Assembly (NCBI RefSeq): GCF_900109515.1
Contig: NZ_FOBD01000003.1
Span: forward strand, 434,001-498,000
Length of the DNA stretch: 64,000 nt
Direction of reading: 5' to 3'
Source of the DNA: Paenibacillus sp. OK003
Lineage (GTDB): Bacteria > Bacillota > Bacilli > Paenibacillales > Paenibacillaceae
The notes below the pieces were generated by a model. It was not told where the DNA came from and did no database searches. It saw only the letters and a list, made by a program, of their open reading frames with translations. Positions 60,929-64,000 of the stretch are shown here, in pieces (positions within the stretch are counted from its first letter, which is position 1; each line of letters starts with the position of its first letter). The position numbers and the translations under genes are program-made.

Positions 60929-62191
60929 ATGCTTAAGCGCAGTTATTATGGTTTACTAGCGACTGTCACTCTGAGTTCATTTGGTGACGTATTTGGTCTT
61001 CTGGCTATGGAATGGCTTGTCTATGAAATAACTGCATCTAAGATGGCCATGGGTGCGATGGCACTAAGCTTTAGCATTCCAGAAGTGGCCATTCGGTTGC
61101 TCGGCTCGCCGTTAGCCGATCGGTTACACCGAGGGCGGTTCATGGCAGTGCTTGCTTCTGTTAGGTTGCTTGCTCTCTTATTACCGCTGAGTCTGGGACT
61201 CGCAGGCGACTTGCAATTATGGCATCTTTTTCTGGCCGCAGGACTAAGCGGGGCATGTTCTGCCCTATTCATGCCCACCGCAATGGCCATTATTCCCGGA
61301 GTATCAGATGAACACAAACTGGTGCGTTCATTCGCGGTGATCGACGGCTGCCGTAATGCAGCTGCTTTGTTGGGCCCAGCCTTAGCCGGAGCTCTTACTG
61401 CCGTAGCTGGGGCATTGCCAACGCTGGGCATCAACGCCGTTTGTTACACCGCCGCCATTGTCACGTTGCTCTATCTGCCCGCAATGCAGAAGCCAGTAGC
61501 AGCTAAGTCCTCCTTGTCAATTAAGGCTTATTTCAGAGATATCCATGAAGGTTTCTCCTTTTATCGTAGTTTTCCGGCCATGCTTTCGATTATGGGAATG
61601 GTTTCGATCAGCAACATGTCTTCTGTAGCGATCTGGACGATGATGATTCCTTTTGTTCGTGAAGTGTTAAATCGGGATGCCGCTGCTATGGGTACACTCA
61701 CCACGGCTTCAGCATGTGGCACATTAATAGGACTTTTGGTCATCTCGTGGATGGGCGAAATTAAAAGACGACGGACAGTTATGCTGTGCAGCCTAGCCGC
61801 CATCGGGCTTTTTAACGCCTTACTGGGCCTATTCCCGAGTTATCCGTTTGCGCTCGTTGCCTTATGTGCCGCTGGTGCAGCAGGACCTTTCTTTGGTTCT
61901 CTCAGTTCAGCTTTGCATGGTACACTTGTCCCTGGAGCTCTTCAAGGCCGAGTCAACTCCATACGGTTCCTCATTGGTGGCGGACTACAGCCTGTAGGTG
62001 CTTTTGCAGGTGCAGCGGTTGCAGAACTCTATGGTCTGCCTTTCTTATTCTTGTCTTTGGGTCTGCTCCCCTTGCTTTGTTCGGTCGCCGCATCTTTCCT
62101 TCCCAACCTGAAGAATTTAGATGGTGATTTATCTACTTTACGGAATAGAACACAATTAAGTTCGTATAACAAGGATATTAAAACATTATAA
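60929..62191 (+). CDS. MFS transporter of the ArsR-linked operon
   Basis: Twelve-helix major facilitator. FGDVFGLLAMEWLVYEIT begins helix 1. IRLLGSPLADRLHRGRFM is the motif A equivalent, and ALLGPALAGALTAVAG is a motif C-like segment. The 420-aa length and the DUF5937-regulator partner match a class of putative drug or macrolide exporters (MefA/MdrL-like). GGAGG precedes ATG 60929. It is cotranscribed with the upstream regulator. The substrate is unknown. Confidence 0.88.
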   Translation: MLKRSYYGLLATVTLSSFGDVFGLLAMEWLVYEITASKMAMGAMALSFSIPEVAIRLLGSPLADRLHRGRFMAVLASVRLLALLLPLSLGLAGDLQLWHLFLAAGLSGACSALFMPTAMAIIPGVSDEHKLVRSFAVIDGCRNAAALLGPALAGALTAVAGALPTLGINAVCYTAAIVTLLYLPAMQKPVAAKSSLSIKAYFRDIHEGFSFYRSFPAMLSIMGMVSISNMSSVAIWTMMIPFVREVLNRDAAAMGTLTTASACGTLIGLLVISWMGEIKRRRTVMLCSLAAIGLFNALLGLFPSYPFALVALCAAGAAGPFFGSLSSALHGTLVPGALQGRVNSIRFLIGGGLQPVGAFAGAAVAELYGLPFLFLSLGLLPLLCSVAASFLPNLKNLDGDLSTLRNRTQLSSYNKDIKTL

Positions 62192-62285
62192 GAATATCAT
62201 TCTTATAAAATAGATGAATCTCTCGATTAGTCGTGTGAATCCGTTCTAGCTAACTTGTAAATTACAAATCGGATACACACCCCAT

Positions 62286-62326
62286 AAAAAAAGAACGACA
62301 ATCCCTTTCAAGGTTTTGTCATTCCT
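62286..62326 (-). terminator. Terminator of the nitroreductase operon
   Basis: On the minus strand GAATGACAA pairs with TTGTCGTTC (one wobble) around a CC/GG inner stem, followed by TTTTTTTATG. Confidence 0.75.
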
Positions 62327-62360
62327 CATTCAATTGAATTCTCCATTGCACCTTGCCCCG

Positions 62361-62846
62361 CTACAACAGTTCGAACTGAAGCTGAGGTTCAGTTATCTCA
62401 GCTTTCCCTTCGGGCTGTTCAGTGCCATATCCCAATTCCAGAACCGCAGCAATGCGCTCGTTGCCCAGCACGCCAAACGTTTCAGCACGACTCCGGTCGT
62501 ACATCCAGTCATGCAACGTACTGCGCACACCCAGGCCCTGTTCATGGGCAAGCAAACGGAAATTTTGGATCAGACAGCAGACGGCTGCAAAGTCCTCTTC
62601 CCGTTTATGATGATCCGCCTCTTCCTTCACCAGGACAAGAAGATAGGCTGGAGCGTACTCCTGCAATCCCTGCATGAGTTTCCCATTACGGTTATCGGCA
62701 AAAATAAATCGCCACGGCTCACGGAGTCCATCATTTGGCGCCCAGACGGCGTGATTGAGCAATTCGAGAATTAGCTCCTGCGACACCGGTCGATCCAAAA
62801 AATCTTTTGGACTGTGTATGCCCCCTTGCAGATCGGACAATTCCAT
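62361..62846 (-). CDS. Nitroreductase-family protein
   Basis: FMN-dependent oxidoreductase of the compact nitroreductase group (161 aa). The N-terminal SPKDFLDRPVSQELILELLNHAVWAPN region carries the Arg/Asn contacts to FMN, followed by EPWRFIFADN, DFAAVCCLIQNFRLLAHEQGLGVRST and the end VLELGYG. The frame extends to 62894, but GGGGAGG supports ATG 62846. It is the third gene of a MarR-led operon, 17 bases after a second nitroreductase, so detoxification of nitro or quinone compounds is plausible. Confidence 0.88.
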   Translation of the reverse strand: MELSDLQGGIHSPKDFLDRPVSQELILELLNHAVWAPNDGLREPWRFIFADNRNGKLMQGLQEYAPAYLLVLVKEEADHHKREEDFAAVCCLIQNFRLLAHEQGLGVRSTLHDWMYDRSRAETFGVLGNERIAAVLELGYGTEQPEGKAEITEPQLQFELL

Positions 62847-62863
62847 ATTTACATCCTCCCCTT

Positions 62864-63448
62864 CTACGTAGTCTGACCCTGAAATACAGTCCACTTTTGC
62901 TCAGCTGGTGTTCTTTTCCGGCTTCTTGGCGCTTTGTCGTAGTATCCCATATGAAGAATGCCAACAAATCTTTCATCCTCACGCAGTCCAATTCCTTTGA
63001 AAAATCCTTCATGCTGAATCATGGACTCTGTATCCCACAGCATTCCTAACCCTTGTTCCCATCCCAGCAGTTGGAAGCTCTGCATCATCCCGCAGGCAGC
63101 CGCATAATTGCGGTCATTGGTCAGACGATCCGGTCCTACAGTCGACATAACAATGACATGAGCAGGAATATCGGTAAACCTCTTTTTAAACACATCCAGC
63201 AGTTTTCCCGGAATCAACTTGCCGAGTTTGCTCTGCGACATCTCTTCCAGCATGCAGTCCACCAACCGTTTGCGTGCTTCGGGAGTTCCGGCATAAACAA
63301 CACGCCATGAGCCAGCTTCAACAGATGGTTGAAGCCGTGTAGCCTTGTGCAGCAATTCAACAACCAACTCCTGTTCCACCGGTGTAGAATTACATTTACG
63401 AATACTTCTCCGTTCCCTGATCAATTCTGCCAGACTCAAGTGTTTCAC
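62864..63448 (-). CDS. Nitroreductase-family protein
   Basis: FMN-dependent oxidoreductase of 194 aa. LAELIRERRSIRKCN is the classical N-terminus, with the Arg pair for phosphate. LQPSVEAGSWRVVYAG, AACGMMQSFQLLGWEQGLGMLWDT and GILHMGYYDK follow. The GTG 63448 is close to AAGGAG; TTG 63439 has better spacing and would give 191 aa. It is the second gene of the operon between the MarR regulator (12 bases upstream) and the shorter paralogue. The two may form a heterodimer (inference). Confidence 0.88.
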   Translation of the reverse strand: MKHLSLAELIRERRSIRKCNSTPVEQELVVELLHKATRLQPSVEAGSWRVVYAGTPEARKRLVDCMLEEMSQSKLGKLIPGKLLDVFKKRFTDIPAHVIVMSTVGPDRLTNDRNYAAACGMMQSFQLLGWEQGLGMLWDTESMIQHEGFFKGIGLREDERFVGILHMGYYDKAPRSRKRTPAEQKWTVFQGQTT

Positions 63449-63459
63449 TCTCCTTCAGT

Positions 63460-63942
63460 TTATCTGGATTCCATATCCATGCTGCTGTCTTGAAGAAATC
63501 GATGTATTATTTTCAGCTCCGGTTCCGAATATTTGTCCAAAGAACGATAGAACCGTTCAGCCTCAAGTACATGTAAACGTTCATGTAGTTCAAAGATCTT
63601 TTTGCCTTGCGGTGACAACCGGAAATAGCTCTCCTTTTTGTTGTCATTCATTTTCGTACGTTTGACGAATCCTTCCTCCAGCAGTTTGTTGCCGATCTTG
63701 GTAATACTCGCTTTGGACAAATTCATCGCCTCGGCAATACCTGTGTTGTTAATAGGCTCATGCTTGCCAATGCAATCTATCATATGAACCGCGGTCAAAT
63801 GCTGCGGGATTTTCTCGATGCTTTCCCGCTGGGCGATACTTAGAAAATGTTCAATTTCAGTATCCTTGTGATTCTCATATACATGTAAAAACCGGATAAA
63901 TTGGTCATACAGTAACTGTTTTGTTCGATCGTTTGAATCCAT
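63460..63942 (-). CDS. MarR-family regulator of the nitroreductase operon
   Basis: Winged-helix repressor of 160 aa. The recognition helix region is NTGIAEAMNLSKASITKIGNKLLEEGFVKRTKMNDNKKESYFRLSPQGKKIFE, with the Asp-x-Arg wing expressed as MNDNKKE. Dimer helices lie at both ends. ATG 63942 follows AAGGAG by 11 bases. It is the first gene of a three-gene operon with two nitroreductases. A palindrome at 63960-63971 in its promoter is a good autoregulatory site. Confidence 0.9.
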   Translation of the reverse strand: MDSNDRTKQLLYDQFIRFLHVYENHKDTEIEHFLSIAQRESIEKIPQHLTAVHMIDCIGKHEPINNTGIAEAMNLSKASITKIGNKLLEEGFVKRTKMNDNKKESYFRLSPQGKKIFELHERLHVLEAERFYRSLDKYSEPELKIIHRFLQDSSMDMESR

Positions 63943-63959
63943 TCTTCAATCGCTCCTTA

Positions 63960-63971
63960 TTTACTTGTAAA
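63960..63971. promoter_or_regulatory. Candidate MarR operator
   Basis: TTTACTTGTAAA is a perfect dyad (TTTAC-TT-GTAAA) 18 bases upstream of the MarR start codon. Confidence 0.6.
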
Positions 63972-64000
63972 CAATAAAAAAACCTTAAATGATTAAACTA

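Overview
The window is a chromosomal segment of a Gram-positive, endospore-lineage bacterium, most likely a Paenibacillus. The evidence is moderate G+C content, strong GGAGG-type ribosome binding sites, frequent TTG/GTG starts, lipoprotein signal peptides, a YesM/YesN-type two-component pair, HelD, CcpA (cre) sites in front of secreted glycanases, and a set of plant-polysaccharide enzymes (GH5, GH11, GH16, parallel beta-helix protein). No rRNA, tRNA, CRISPR array, insertion sequence or prophage was recognised.

Layout. 1-4.7 kb: 3'-partial beta-propeller-like lipoprotein, L-lactate dehydrogenase, a XerC/D-type recombinase and an unknown 357-aa protein. 4.8-16 kb: two APC amino-acid permeases, an amidohydrolase, a CGNR regulator with an eroded zinc site beside a DinB fragment, an FMN riboswitch in front of an EamA-type (RibN-like) transporter, an amidase, a DUF1989 protein, a LysE exporter and a YqcI/YcgG protein. 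This region looks like nitrogen-compound uptake and hydrolysis. 16-29.6 kb: a decayed GH2 glycosidase, HelD, an MFS pump divergent from an AraC regulator, further AraC regulators, a GH5 lipoprotein, a scrambled siderophore-binding-protein pseudogene, CsaA, an EamA transporter and an aldo/keto reductase. 29.6-35 kb: two Gfo/Idh/MocA dehydrogenases divergent from an RpiR regulator, then a two-gene polar amino-acid ABC importer. 35-42.6 kb: an M1 aminopeptidase lipoprotein, a Fur-regulated siderophore-binding lipoprotein, a YdeI-like protein, a PUA/EVE-like protein, a ~200-bp imperfect palindrome element, and a BlaI/M56 pair behind two BlaI-type operators. 42.8-58.9 kb: the carbohydrate block (GH16 with three N-terminal repeats, YesN/YesM pair, solute-binding lipoprotein, beta-helix protein, PfkB kinase, truncated GH4 and SIS genes joined head to head, an aldo/keto reductase, a SUMF1-fold lipoprotein, GH11 xylanase and a DUF3298-like protein). 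59-64 kb: an MBL-fold hydrolase, an ArsR-like regulator with an MFS transporter, and a MarR regulator followed by two small nitroreductases.

How it fits together. The secreted GH16 and GH11 enzymes both carry cre sites, so glucose repression through CcpA is likely. The solute-binding protein is followed by a sensor kinase, a response regulator and the GH16 gene with no permease genes, which suggests ligand sensing coupled to beta-glucan breakdown. Iron control shows as a canonical Fur box over a good promoter. The window also holds an unusual number of decayed genes (GH2, FecB-like, GH4, SIS, DinB, CGNR), several of them in sugar or iron acquisition. Terminators fall into two recurring stem families (GTCGCC and AAGGCAGC types).
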